A stretch of 64,000 nucleotides of DNA from Prionace glauca (Eukaryota > Chordata > Chondrichthyes > Carcharhiniformes > Carcharhinidae), in assembly GCA_037974335.1 (NCBI GenBank), contig CM075743.1, positions 8,118,449-8,182,448 on the forward strand. The letters are read 5' to 3'. Below the pieces are notes generated by a model. That model was given only the letters and a program-made list of their open reading frames with translations. It ran no database searches and had not been told where the DNA came from. This document shows positions 1 through 10,900 of this stretch, one piece after another (the stretch's first letter is position 1; every line of letters begins with the position of its first letter). The position numbers and the translations under genes are program-made.

Positions 1-326
1 GGGTGGGGGGGTAACAGGGGGAAACGGAAATGCAGGGGAATTGGAACCCAATCTAACATTATAATCATTCACTGCAAGAATTTTTAAAAAAATAACATTA
101 TTTCTGATTCCACACTAACAACACCTTCATACTATGAAACTCACCCCTTGCTGAGTTCTTCAGGAAATTCCAATTAATGGGTAGTTTCTGGGTGCCCAAG
201 CTGACCTCCTGCTCCCATATATGATGCAATTCATCGTTGTTAAGCAATCACTACAAGGAAGGAAGGAAATAGGAAAGATGAAACAAAAAGCACTTCACCG
301 TAGGACACTGGAGGCAATTGTTTTCC
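1..326. other. no gene seen
   Basis: A G-rich start is followed by unremarkable AT-rich sequence. I see no coding frame or repeat I can name. Confidence 0.5.
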
Positions 327-870
327 AAACAGAATAAGAACATAAGAACATAAGAACATAAGAAATAGGAGCAGGAGTAGGCCATCTGGCCCTTCGAGCC
401 TGCCCCGCCATTCAATAAGATCATGGCTGATCTGTCGTGACTCAGCTCCACCTTCCCGCCCTCTCCCCATAACCCTTAATCCCTTCTCTTATCAAAAACC
501 CATCAACCCGTTTCTTAAAAATATTTAGCGAGGCAGCCTCCACCACTTCAACGGGCAGAGAATTCCAGAGATTCACCACCCTTTGAGTGAAGAAGTTCCT
601 CCTCAACTCTGTTCTAAACCGCCCCCCCTTTATCTTGAGGCTGTGCCCCCTAGTCCTACTGTCTTTTTTGAGCGGGAACAGTCTCTCCACCTCTATCCTA
701 TCCATCCCATTCATCATCTTATACGTCTCAATGAGATCTCCCCTCATTCTTCTAAACTCTAACGAGTACAAGCCTAGTTTATTCAGCCTCTCCTCATAGC
801 TCAATCCCCTCAACTCCGGTATCAGCCGAGTAAACCTCCTCTGCACTCCCTCCAGGGCCAAAACAGAATA
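327..870 (-). mobile_element. Young CR1-type LINE, 3' end, with target-site duplication
   Basis: This is a 5'-truncated CR1 (non-LTR retrotransposon) of about 524 bases (337-860), antisense to the + strand. Read on the minus strand it encodes the C-terminal part of the reverse-transcriptase protein (GVQRRFTRLIPELRG ... VVNLWNSLPVEVVEAA). Its 3' end carries several copies of an octamer (TTCTTATG on the minus strand), as CR1 tails do. The 10-base direct repeat AAACAGAATA sits at both edges (327-336 and 861-870), which looks like the target-site duplication and fixes both ends. The copy is nearly identical to those at 47222, 54815 and 61358, so the family moved recently. Truncation at the 5' end is typical of LINE insertion. 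Confidence 0.93.
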
Positions 871-2105
871 CAGACTAAAGTTGATCCACTCGAACACTAA
901 GTGTCTCTGACACAGGCAGTGATGCTTTAGTTACCAGGAAGCTTATCTGGATAATGTGGAATATATTTAATTAAACTGCCGCGTCAGTGTTGTTTTTTTC
1001 TGACATTTGTGCCACAGCTGCAGGGAAGCATTAGTTCCCTTTGAGAAAATGGTGACACTCATTCCCAAGAGGGACACAGCTGGCACCTTTTGCCAGCACC
1101 CATGGAATAGGAGATGGGGGTGGTGGGAGCAGCATGATCACGACATCGCTCCAGTTCCTCACAAGCTTCGTCTCAATTGTCAGTTCCAAAATCCTGTTCA
1201 GAACTGACATGGAACATGGCGCGTTATTCTCCATCACCTTTAAATCTGACGCATGAAATATTTTCTTTTCCAGTCACTCAGTGAATCCAATGATCCCAAT
1301 GCGATCAATGTGGGAAAATTAAGATTCCCAGCTCACATCTACATTGATGGAATTTTGTCTCCTGATCAAAGATTCGTTATTCACCTGGCTTTGAACATTA
1401 ATTTTAACCATTTGTACATAATAAAATGGATCAAATTATTTTGACCATGAAGTTACTGTGGTAAGAATCAAGAACTAAAATGATGGCTAGAACTTTTTAG
1501 GCGGTGTCACTCTGTCACCTTCTTGGGAATAATTTGTCTGTTTACCCTCTTTCTGTCTGCACAAGATAACTTATTGTTTCCTTTTCCTTGTCATATATTT
1601 TGCATTAAATTTTAAGCTGGTGAATATCTCTAACACATGAATAATATTCTGTAAGAAATTGAACATTTGACTTATTCATTCAATGGAAACTAGTTTCTCA
1701 ACAGTAAGTTATGCATTGACATGAGATGGAAGAATGGACCTTTCTCACAGTAGAAGACAGGGAGACCCATTGGTATAAAAAAGATTGAGTTTTCCTATAT
1801 TTCTTCACATCCGATGTTATCATCATTTTGTTTTGCTAAAGGATAGTTTTGTAATGTGTGTTATCATTATGAATCTGTACATATCAGTTGAGGTAAAGTT
1901 GGAGTGAAGGAATCATGCAAAATAGTTCATCTTTTCTTGTTTAATAAATATTTTATTCTTTTATTAAAAGTACATCAGCTGACTCCTGTGACTCTGTTCA
2001 GTAGCTGCCTTTCACATATCTAAACATCAAATAAAAATTAGAATCTATCAAGCTGGGGTCTGACTTATCCAGTAGTAACATCAGCTGGGATTGCAACATA
2101 TACAG
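871..2105. other. no gene seen
   Basis: AT-rich sequence without a convincing coding frame, RNA gene or repeat that I can name. Confidence 0.45.
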
Positions 2106-2576
2106 CAGTGGTTCCCAACTTTTATACCTCATAGTGCACCTGTATACAAGACAATATTTTGTGGCACATCTCCTATTTTCTCTGTCTTTCTCCCTTTCTG
2201 GGAATTTGGTCTTTAACCTCTCTCTTTCCTCTTGTCTGTGTTGTTTTGTCCTCTCTCTGTTTCTACCACTTTGCCCAGGGAATTTTTGTATCTTCTTTGA
2301 GTTTTTCCTTTATGCTTGGCGCATGGGGGCTTTTGCCTTCAGCTCCAAGTCCCGTTGGTCACACACATGGGCCTGACATACATAAAAACCTAAACTGTGC
2401 ATATGCGGCACTTTCCCAATCAATGCACGCGCAGGAGGCCGAGAATCATCAGGTCTTGGAGATGCTGACCACAGAACTGAAGATGAAGGTTAGTTTTAAT
2501 TTAATTAAATGAATGTTGATTTTTTTTTCATGGCACTCTTGGGGATTCTTCACAGCACACTGGCTGGGAACCACTG
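2106..2576. mobile_element. Non-autonomous hAT-type DNA transposon (MITE)
   Basis: A 471-base element with terminal inverted repeats: it starts CAGTGGTTCCCAACTTTTA and ends with the inverse (GGCTGGGAACCACTG). The CAGTGGTTCCCA ends are characteristic of hAT/Charlie-type elements. The flanking octamers (ATATACAG and GTGTAAAG) match at only about five of eight positions, so an 8-base target duplication is plausible but decayed. No transposase is encoded; the internal open frame is pyrimidine-rich and resembles nothing I know. Confidence 0.75.
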
Positions 2577-2685
2577 GTGTAAAGGATTCTGTGATTGAAT
2601 GTTCTATCTTAAATTAACACATTTTAGCATAATTTCAATGATTCTTCAAATGCTTCGATGGTTACTGAGCAATGTAAAGAAGTTT

Positions 2686-2772
2686 AAGTTTATTTATTTA
2701 TTAGTGTCACACAAGTAAGCTTACACTGCAATGAAGTTACTGTGAAAAAAAATCAGTGTGCCTTACTCCCAT
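2686..2772 (-). repeat. V-SINE 3'-tail fragment (tail type with AATAAATAA end)
   Basis: A short antisense piece matching the tail of the longer SINE at 58896-59190 (TTTATTTATTAGTGTCAC, then GCAATGAAGTTACTGTGAA). Only the tail is present. Confidence 0.6.
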
Positions 2773-3420
2773 TTTCCTGCAAATTGGAGACTTTGAATAT
2801 ATTTGGCAGAATCCCAACAACTATGTTGTTAATGACTTAATTCTAATTGTTTAACAATCCTCCTTCCAGATAAAGTGCTTGTTCTTCTTTTAAGGATTCT
2901 GTGAGTGTCGCTACTATACTGCTAAACATGCTAACCACAGACTGTGTACATCATCACAGGAAGTGATGCAACATCACGTGATTTGTTCTTTGATACAGAT
3001 TGTGGATGGTGCAATCCAGATCAGTAAGATGTGTTCCAGTTGACTTCCTATTTCAGATATCTCTGAAGATTCATTAAGTACTTTACATCAATCTAACAAT
3101 ACCAAGAATATTGTAAAGAATTTTTAACTGATCTAAATGATGTTCTCCCAAAAGCATTGAAGAAGCTGTCAGCAGTTAAACCGTGTTATAAGTAAAGTTA
3201 TCAATTCTACAGAGCTCAAGATTTATATAACTTTCGGGAACTGTTTGACAGATTTTTCGGCTCCCAATGAAATTGCTGCCAACTATTGACCAATGGACAT
3301 TACAGAAGTTTGCGAAAGGCCTACAGATGGGCACATAACATTGAGCAATCCCCAAGACAAACAACAGCCAAAACTGTTTGATTCTCATTGTGTTTGCAGC
3401 TTCTAAACAAGTAGAAACAA
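2773..3420. other. no gene seen
   Basis: No supported gene or repeat. Short open frames here lack any recognisable domain. Confidence 0.4.
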
Positions 3421-3424
3421 GTAG

Positions 3425-3495
3425 ACTTGAAACATTAACTCTGTTTCACTTTCCACAGATGCTGCCAGAGCTGCTCAGCTTATGATCATGTTGCT
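3425..3495. repeat. Short dispersed repeat, unknown class
   Basis: The stretch around TTCCACAGATGCTGCCAGAG recurs in similar form near 32620-32690 (CTCCACAAATGCTGTCAGAC). It is likely part of a dispersed repeat; its class is unknown. Confidence 0.35.
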
Positions 3496-3649
3496 TTTCC
3501 AAAATGAGGCATTGTGGGCGTGCTGACACCTGCGATGTCTCCAAATGCAGGGGACTCAACTGCAAGATTTGTGGTGATTTATTTACTAAATTAAAATTCT
3601 GACAATAATGGAGAAGAATTGAATGATTGGGTGGGACCTTCTGCCAAGC

Positions 3650-3990
3650 AACAATATTCAGCCAGAAGTGCCGGGGTGGGGGGGAGGTGATATATCTCAG
3701 TCTCCTCTGGAGGTCTCCAGCATCACAGGTGCCAGTCTTCAACCAATTTGATTCACTCCACATGATATCAAGAAATGGCTAAAGGCACTGGATGCTGCAA
3801 AGTCTATGGGTCCTGACAATATTCCAACAACAGTACTGAAGATCTGTGCTCCAAAACTTGCTGTGCCCCTAGCCAAGCTGTTCCAGTCCAGGTACAACAC
3901 TGATATCTACCCAATAATGTGGAAAATTGCCCAGAGATGTCTGTGCAGAAGAAACAGGACAAATCCAACCTGATCAATTTGCTACATATC
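3650..3990 (+). mobile_element. LINE fragment, start of reverse transcriptase (shark LINE family A)
   Basis: Translated on the + strand this resembles the N-terminal RT region of a non-LTR retrotransposon: KALDAAKSMGPDNIPTTVL, then LAKLFQS and MWKIAQ. It breaks off just before the NYRPISL-type motif. I take it as the same LINE family whose 3' ends occur at 24575, 51525, 51895 and 58735, because both parts belong to one RT layout that I recall. Both ends are truncated and the frame is decayed. Confidence 0.7.
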
Positions 3991-4019
3991 ACGATTCCAG
4001 CTGATGCTATGTGCGAGGG

Positions 4020-5459
4020 TATCGCAACTTGGAAACATGGGTTCCTGGTGCTGTCTAGTTTTGTCAACAGGTACAGTGTAAGGAGACATGTGTGATACCC
4101 AGTGAGAACAGTAACCAGCCCAGTCATTGCATAACACTTATTAAAGACTATTTATTACATTAAAAAAGACTCATATACACAACCAGGACTATAATAATCT
4201 AAGTCAGTTATGTACAAGACTACTAAACACATCCACACAGTTTAAACAGGAATTTTATTTCTGATCCGAAATACATTTACTAGATCTGAACTCTATCAGT
4301 ACTTCCCTCTTCCCAAACAACATCTGTAGGAGTATTTCAGAGAGCTTTGTATTTTGTTGGCTTCATGCAGGAGATTTCTCTTTATGAATACAGTTCAGCA
4401 AACACAAGTAACTCGTTGGAGACGGTAGTTTCTGGCTGATGACATATTTTATTGACCCAGGCCCAGTTTCCACCAAGGACGGAGAATGATTTAAGACAGA
4501 TCAAATTATTCTAATTAAATTATCAAGGAAGTCTGTAATTATACTTCAGAAACCATCTGTCTACCGACTCTGTTCATCTTAATAAGATGGACCAATTATG
4601 TTATTGCAGCTTATTTACCTTGGCAGCATGAGTATTCATTGGGCCATTGAATCCAGACATTTCCATCCAGTTAATTCTTAGCAACCTCTATTATGTAAAT
4701 AATTAAGTTCAAAGGTAATTTTTTCACTGTTACTTCGTAAAGTTCAAGCGTTGCCACTCTCATTGTCTGCTCAGCATCCCTTATCAGCACTAAATGAATT
4801 GTACCATTCACTAAGTGTCTGAGAACTATCCTGATCAAAACTATGCTCTGTGACTGGATTGCTCCTAAAGAATGTGATTCATCTCACTTATATTTCATCA
4901 CATTAGGCTTTGGGGCAGACTGTATTTGGTCAAGAAGTACAGAATTCTTTAAAAATAAATATTTAATATCTCTACAGTGGTTATATGTGGTTCTATGCAT
5001 CTGTACCTTTGTATTTCCAGTATGTCATACCTTTTCTGTACCATATTTCATGTTAAATTAAGTTACCAAACTATCCTTATTTCTTCTAACAACAACCAAT
5101 TCAATATATCTGTAAGTAAAGGCCAGCTTTTTGTTACCATACTGTATATAATCGAATAGTTATTTTGGGGAACATCTCTTCTTGGTTCAGCAAAGATATG
5201 GGTTTTAACAGTCTCCACAAAGGTTTTCTGCAGTCTTGCTTCTGGTCTGGCAACATGCACCAACTTACAGGCTGCTAGCTAAACTCTGCGCCTTATTCTG
5301 CTAGTTGGGTAATGCTCCTGCTTCCAGAAAAAGGGTGCCAATTATATCACTATTTCCCGAAGAACATATATTTGTTTGTCTGACCCCTCAGCTTCACATC
5401 CTATGAAATACCTTTTGAAACACTGTTGATTTCTAACCTGCTGGCACAGTCACGACACG
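4020..5459 (-). mobile_element. Possible LTR portion of Ty3/Gypsy fossil
   Basis: This lies directly downstream (minus-strand sense) of the Gypsy pol remnant. A G-rich polypurine-like stretch just above 5459 is followed on the minus strand by TGTCGTGACTGTGCC, a plausible LTR start. An AATAAA-type signal lies near 4150. The outer edge could not be found. Treated as a fossil. Confidence 0.35.
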
Positions 5460-6700
5460 TCCCCCATTTTTAAAAATGAAATTACTTCATTTGAAAGGTT
5501 TTCATTTCTTAATCTTTTCCTTATTTTTGCTATCTTATTAAATATTACAACATTCAAAACATGAATTAACATTGAGGAAATTCCATAAACATACACCAAC
5601 TGTTTCCAGAAGTCTCTTTTACACTCGGGCTAACGCATCAACAATGACACTTCCTCTCATGGCCACATAAAAGAAACTCCATCGGAATAATCTGGATTTC
5701 CAGTCTCTGAATTTTTTCTGGAACTTTAAAGGGTTATGATCTGTGCACAAAATTGTCTCTGCTGCGTTGCTGGCAACATGAATCTAGAAATGTTATTCAT
5801 GCCTGTATCAGGCTTAAAGTCTCTTTCTCAATTGTCCAATACTTTTGTTGATGCTGATTTAACTTTCTTGAGAAATATCCCATCAATTTTTCAAAGCGAA
5901 GTCAGTTTTCCTGCAATAACACAGATCCTACCCCAATGTCACTGGCATCCATCGCTAATCTGAGCTGTTTGTCGTAGTTGAGTGTTGCTAATACTGGGTT
6001 TGTCGCCAGCACTGTTTTTAAACGGTTGATTGCTTGTTTGGCAGTCCTCCATCCAGACAAAGTGCTTGTTCTTTTTTGACAGCTCTGCGAGTGATGCTAC
6101 CTTGCTGCTAAAATTTGGAATGCACTTGCAATAGCGTCTACTCATTCTCAGAAAGCTTTGAATTCCTTTTTGATTGGTGGGTTTCAGAAAACTCCAAATG
6201 ACCTGTGCTTTTGGGCCCTGTGGGACCATTTGACCATCTCCCAATCTGTGTCCCAGGCAGGAAATTTGGGTCTGAGCAAATTCACTTTTTGTTAGGTTCA
6301 TCACAAGTTTGGCTTGCAAGTTGTCAAACAGTTCCTTTAGGTGGCACAATGCTCATCCCAACTCCCATTAAATACCATCAAATCATTGATGTCTATGTCA
6401 CAATGACTCAATCCTCCAATCACCTGCTTCTTGAGCTGCTGAAAAGTTGTTGGAGCATTCTTCACCTTGAATGGCTTTATCCTAAATTTTATAGAATCCT
6501 TGTGATGTCACAGATGCGGGAATCTCCTTTGCTCTCTCAGTCATTTGATCCTGTTGAATTCAATGTAAGTCTGTCCAGACTGTTTCATTGCAGCTCCAAC
6601 CTATTGTCTATAAGCTTCTGGTACCCGTCTAGAAACACTCCGTGTGGCTTTCTTCACTGCCACATTGGCTAGAATCTTACTACCATTCACACAGGGGGAT
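5460..6700 (-). mobile_element. Ty3/Gypsy LTR-retrotransposon fossil, RT-RNaseH region
   Basis: Minus-strand translation gives weak but recognisable Ty3/Gypsy polymerase signatures: an RT stretch ending in the HLKELFD-type helix, the QSFL-type connection region, and further downstream an RNase H-like segment with TDHNPL. The order RT then RNase H fits family pol. The element is old and broken many times over. Confidence 0.78.
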
Positions 6701-6785
6701 TTTTCCATCCCGCTGCAGTGAACCCATCTGCTTCATAATGCCCTGTAGGGGAAGAAGTCTGCCCTTCTTACCTTGTCTGGCCTAG

Positions 6786-6931
6786 AAGTGACCCCAGACC
6801 CACAGAGATGGAGTTGACACTTCAATGCTCTCTGAAATGGCCTGGTCAGCCACTCACTTTAAGGGTGATTAGGGAGGACAATGAATGTTGACCCAGCCTG
6901 CAACATCCACGTCCCATCAATGAATAAAGAA
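6786..6931 (+). repeat. tRNA-derived SINE (LINE-A tail), 3' part
   Basis: It matches the 3' half of the SINE seen complete, in opposite orientation, at 20762-21122: a GACCCCAGACCCACAG-type body, then the GGCAATAAATGCTGG-type tail ending in AATGAATAAAG. The 5' tRNA-like head is missing. Confidence 0.6.
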
Positions 6932-6934
6932 AAA

Positions 6935-7404
6935 AATACTCTCTGGAGTTTAGAAGAACAAGGGGTGACCTGATTGAAACCTATTAGATTCTGAAGGGAC
7001 TTAATGGTCTGATGGGGCACAGAGGGGAGATTCAATAGAGGTGTATAAGATTTTGATGGGTATAGATACAGTGAATGCAAGCAGGCTTTTTTCACTGAGG
7101 CTAAGGGAGATAAAAACCAGAGGGCATGGATTCAGGGTAAAAGGAGAAAAGTTTAAAGGGAATATTAGGAGGGGCTTCTTCACGCAGAGAGTGGTGGGAG
7201 TGTGGAATGAGCTGCCAGATAAAGTGGTAAATGCGGGGTCACTTTTAACATTTAAGAAAAACTTGGATGGGTTCATGGATGAGAGGGGTATGGAGGGATA
7301 TAGTCTAAGTATAGGTCAGTGGGACTAAGCAAAAAATGGTTCAGCACAGACTAGAAGAGCCAAAAGACCTGTTTCTGAGCTGTAATTTTCTATGATTTCT
7401 GTAG
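6935..7404 (+). mobile_element. CR1-type LINE, 3' end
   Basis: Plus-strand translation shows the CR1 C-terminus: VYKILMGIDTVNASRLFSLR, then RRGFFTQRVVGVWNELPDKV, followed by a tail with GGTTCAGCACAGACTAGAAG and a TTTTCTATGATTTCT end. The 5' part is missing. It sits about 0.5 kb upstream of the receptor gene's first exon. Confidence 0.85.
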
Positions 7405-7520
7405 TTTCTAGAGATACAATAAGGGACCAATCATGTAAAAACGAAATGAAAAGTTATTTCAGTCAAAGGGATGTTAGTCTTTCGCTATTCACTACCTCAG
7501 AATGCTGTGGATGCTCCATC
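7405..7520 (+). mobile_element. CR1-like fragment
   Basis: A short decayed segment resembling the CR1 3' coding end (CAGTCAAAGGGATGTTAGTC ... CACTACCTCAGAATGC). Weak similarity. Confidence 0.4.
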
Positions 7521-7873
7521 TGTTTCCTTTCTCTGTTTCCCTTTTTTGTTTCCTGTCTTATTTTTCTTTTGTAATGTGTCTGTCTCAAAAAAAGTGATGA
7601 TTAACCCCGACATTACTTAAGGGTGAGACAGACACAGCTTTAACCTCACAGGTAATCAAGGGGTTTGGGAAGAGGACAGAAAACTGCGGTTAAGGAAAAT
7701 GATGACCAATGATTGTACTGAATGATGGACCAGGTTCGAGGGAGCAGAGTGGGTGATTCCTGTTTCTCCTTCTGATGTCCTTATTTCATCAGACGGTTTA
7801 TGGTCATTTAACATCCTCCTATCTATTTGCTCTTCTAATTCTTTGTCCATTTATTTCTGAGATTTATTCCTAC
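7521..7873. other. Presumed promoter and 5' flank of the receptor gene
   Basis: About 350 bases between the last CR1 piece and the first in-transcript ATG candidate. I see no convincing TATA box or CpG island. Promoter status is inferred only from position. Confidence 0.3.
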
Positions 7874-7912
7874 ATGAGACACAGGAGCTGCGTGACTGAC
7901 GACAAGCACTGA
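7874..7912 (+). promoter_or_regulatory. Candidate upstream ORF in the 5' UTR
   Basis: An ATG at 7874 opens a 12-codon frame closed by TGA at 7910, about 19 bases before the receptor's own ATG. If the transcript starts upstream, this uORF could dampen translation. The transcript start is unknown, so this is conditional. Confidence 0.3.
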
Positions 7913-7931
7913 TCTGATCTCCAACAAAACG

Positions 7932-7968
7932 ATGTGGATTTTAATTCTTGTCATATGCTCTCTGCCTG
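7932..7968 (+). CDS. Receptor exon 1: signal peptide
   Basis: Encodes [12 protein letters not shown] plus one base. The ATG has A at -3 and the donor is G|GTGAGT. The hydrophobic run and the phase-1 end match the signal-peptide exon of Ig-family receptors. Joining to exon 2 gives LPVSGALWA, with likely cleavage near G15/A16. It is small, so a different or additional 5' exon cannot be excluded. Confidence 0.8.
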
Positions 7969-10900
7969 GTGAGTAAAAGCCAGAGCTGCTTAGTCCAGGT
8001 AATAAGTCTTAGTTTAACCTGCGACTACAGGTTATATCACAGAGATGTTTCAATACCTGGAGACTTGTAAAGACTCAAGAAGCTGGGCAGGAATAAATGG
8101 ATGACATTTGTGTGAAGTCTTGTTTCCCTTTCAACTGCACTATTGTAACACAGAGATATTTGTTCATTTACAGCTAACTTTATTATGAACTGTGATTGGT
8201 AAACAAAAAACTAATTTAGTTATTTGAAAAGCTAGATGAGGAACTGACTAAACACCAGGTAATCTGTTTTAATCTGTAAAAAGTGATGTCTAATATAATG
8301 ACATTGAAAACTAGACTGTGAATAATCTTCAAACCGCACATGTCACAAATTTACAATTGCTTCTGCTGTTTAAAGTGCTCTATATAAAATAAGACTTTAT
8401 AATATGCTGGTAGATTGTTGATCTATATTTCCCTTCCAATGGGCAATGATTTTTTTCTCACTCATTTAGATTAAACCACTCTCTCCTGATGTTTCACTCT
8501 TACTCTATATTAATCTTATAAAATAAGACTGCAGCGGAATATTTGATCAATGCTAGCACTTCTGAAGAATGAATGTTCTAACCAGTAATGTTAAACTCTC
8601 AGAAGACTCCAAATCTTGACTGTATTAATTCTATTTAATCAAAATTCCAAACAAAATTAACACCTTTAGTTTACCAATTTATGCAGAGTATTTTACGTGC
8701 TTCTGGACATTCAACTGACGTGTGCATCTGTCCGTTGACAATCTTCCTCTTTTCAATATTTCCTCTTTTTGAATTCAACTATTCTTCTCATCTCTTCAGA
8801 CTTTCTTTTTCTTTCCTTCTCTGTGTCACATTCCCTTGTTTTTAATTCACCATTTCGGTGTAAAATATTCCCCCGTCTGGAAAGTTCCTCACCCAGCAGA
8901 GTCATTGGTCTAATAACCGTTCAAGTCCCTTCATCCTCTATAGGCTGCTCCTCTTCCAGTACCAGTCACCACATTATCAGAAGGATGTGGAAGCTTTAGA
9001 GAGAGTGCAAAGAAGTTTTGCCAGGGTGTTGCCTGGTCTTGAGGGTGTTGGCTATGAGGAGAGATTGAATAAACGCAGATTATTTTCACTGGAAAGATGA
9101 AGGCTGAGGGGAACTCTGATAGAGGTCTACAAAATTATGAGGGGCATAGATAGGTTGGATGGTCAGAGGCTTTTTCCAAGGGAGGAAATGTCAATTACCA
9201 GGGCGCATAGGTTCAAGGTGAGAGGGGGAAAGTTTAAGTAAAATTGTGGGGGAAGTTTTTCATGCAGAGAGTGATAAGTGCCTGGAATGCGCTGCCGGCG
9301 TACATTGTGGAAACAAGTAGATTAGCAACATATAAAAGGCATCTGGATGGGTACGTGAATAGGGAGGAAATAGAGGGAAATGGATTGAGTAAAGGGAGGT
9401 GCTGGAAGATTAAAGTGCATCAAGCTAGATAAATCTGTGGGACCTGATGAAGTATATTCCAGGGTGTTGTGGGAGGAAATTATGGGTTCCCTAACCGAGA
9501 TATTTGAATCATTGATAGTTACAGGTGAGGTGCCTAAAGATTGGAGAATGGCAAATGTTGTGCCTTTGTTTAAAAAAGGTTGTAGGGAAAAGCCTGGGAA
9601 CTACAGGCCAGTTAGCCTCACATCTGTGGTGGGTAAATTGTTGGAAGGTATTTTGAGAGACAGGATCTACAGGCATTTAGAGATGCAAGGACTGATTAGG
9701 GAAATTCAGCATGGCTTTGTGAATGGAAAATCATGTCTCACAAATTTGATTGACTTTTTTGAAGGAGTAACCAAGAAGTTAGATGAAAGCAGTGCAGTTG
9801 ATGTTGTCTGCATGGACTTTAGCAAAACCTTTGACAAGATACCACATGGTAGGTTGTTGCAGAAAGTTAAATCTCACGGGAGGTATCTAAATGGATACAA
9901 AATTGGCTTTTTAACAGAAGCCAGAGGGTGGTTGTAGAGAGTTGTTTATCAAACTGGAGGCCTGTGACCAGTGGTGTGCCTCAGGGATCAATGCTGGGCC
10001 CTCAGTTATTTGTCATTTATATTAGTGATTTGGATGACAATATAGGGGGCATGGTTAGTAAGTTTGCAGATGACACTAAGATTAGTGGCATGATGGATAG
10101 TGAGGAAGGTTATCTCCAATTGCAGCCGGATCTAGATCAATTGGGCCAGTGGGCTGACGAATAGCAGATGGAGTTTAATTTAGACAAATGTAAGGTAATG
10201 CATTTTGATAGACTGAACCAGGGAAAGACTTACTCAGTTAATAATAGGGTGTTGGGAAGAGTTACACAACAAAGAGATCTAGGGTACATGTTCATAGCTC
10301 CTTGAAAGTGGAGTCACAGGTGGACAGAGTGGTGAAGAAGGCATTTGACATGCTTGGTTTCATCGGTCAAAACATTGAATAGAGGAGTTGGGATACCTTG
10401 TTGAAGTTGTACAAGACATTGGTAAGGCCACACTTAGAATACTAGGTGCAATTCTGGTCACCCTAATATAGAAACGATATTATTAAACTAGAAAGAATGC
10501 AGAAAAGATTTACTAGGATGCTACTGGGACTTGATGAATTGAACTATAAAGTGAGGCTGAATAGAATGAGACTTTTTTCTCTGGAGTGTAGGAGGCTGAG
10601 GGGTGACCTTATAGAGGTCTATAAAATAATGATGGGCATTGACAAGATAGATAGTCAATATCTTTTCCCAAAGTAGGGGAATCTAAAACTAGAAGGCATA
10701 GGTTTAAGTTGAGAAGGGAGAGATACAAAAGTGTCCAAAGGGACAATTTTTTCACACAGAGGGTGATGAGTGTCTGGAACAAACTGCCAGAGGTAGTAGC
10801 AAAGGCAGGTACAACTTTGTTTTTTTAAAAGCATTTAGATAGATACATGGGTATGATGGTGTAGAGGGATATGGGCAAAAAGCAGGCAATTGGATTAGTT

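Noticed and set aside
2134-2512. Membrane-protein-like open frame rich in Leu, Phe and Ser
   Set aside because: It lies wholly in the hAT MITE and comes from a pyrimidine-rich stretch.
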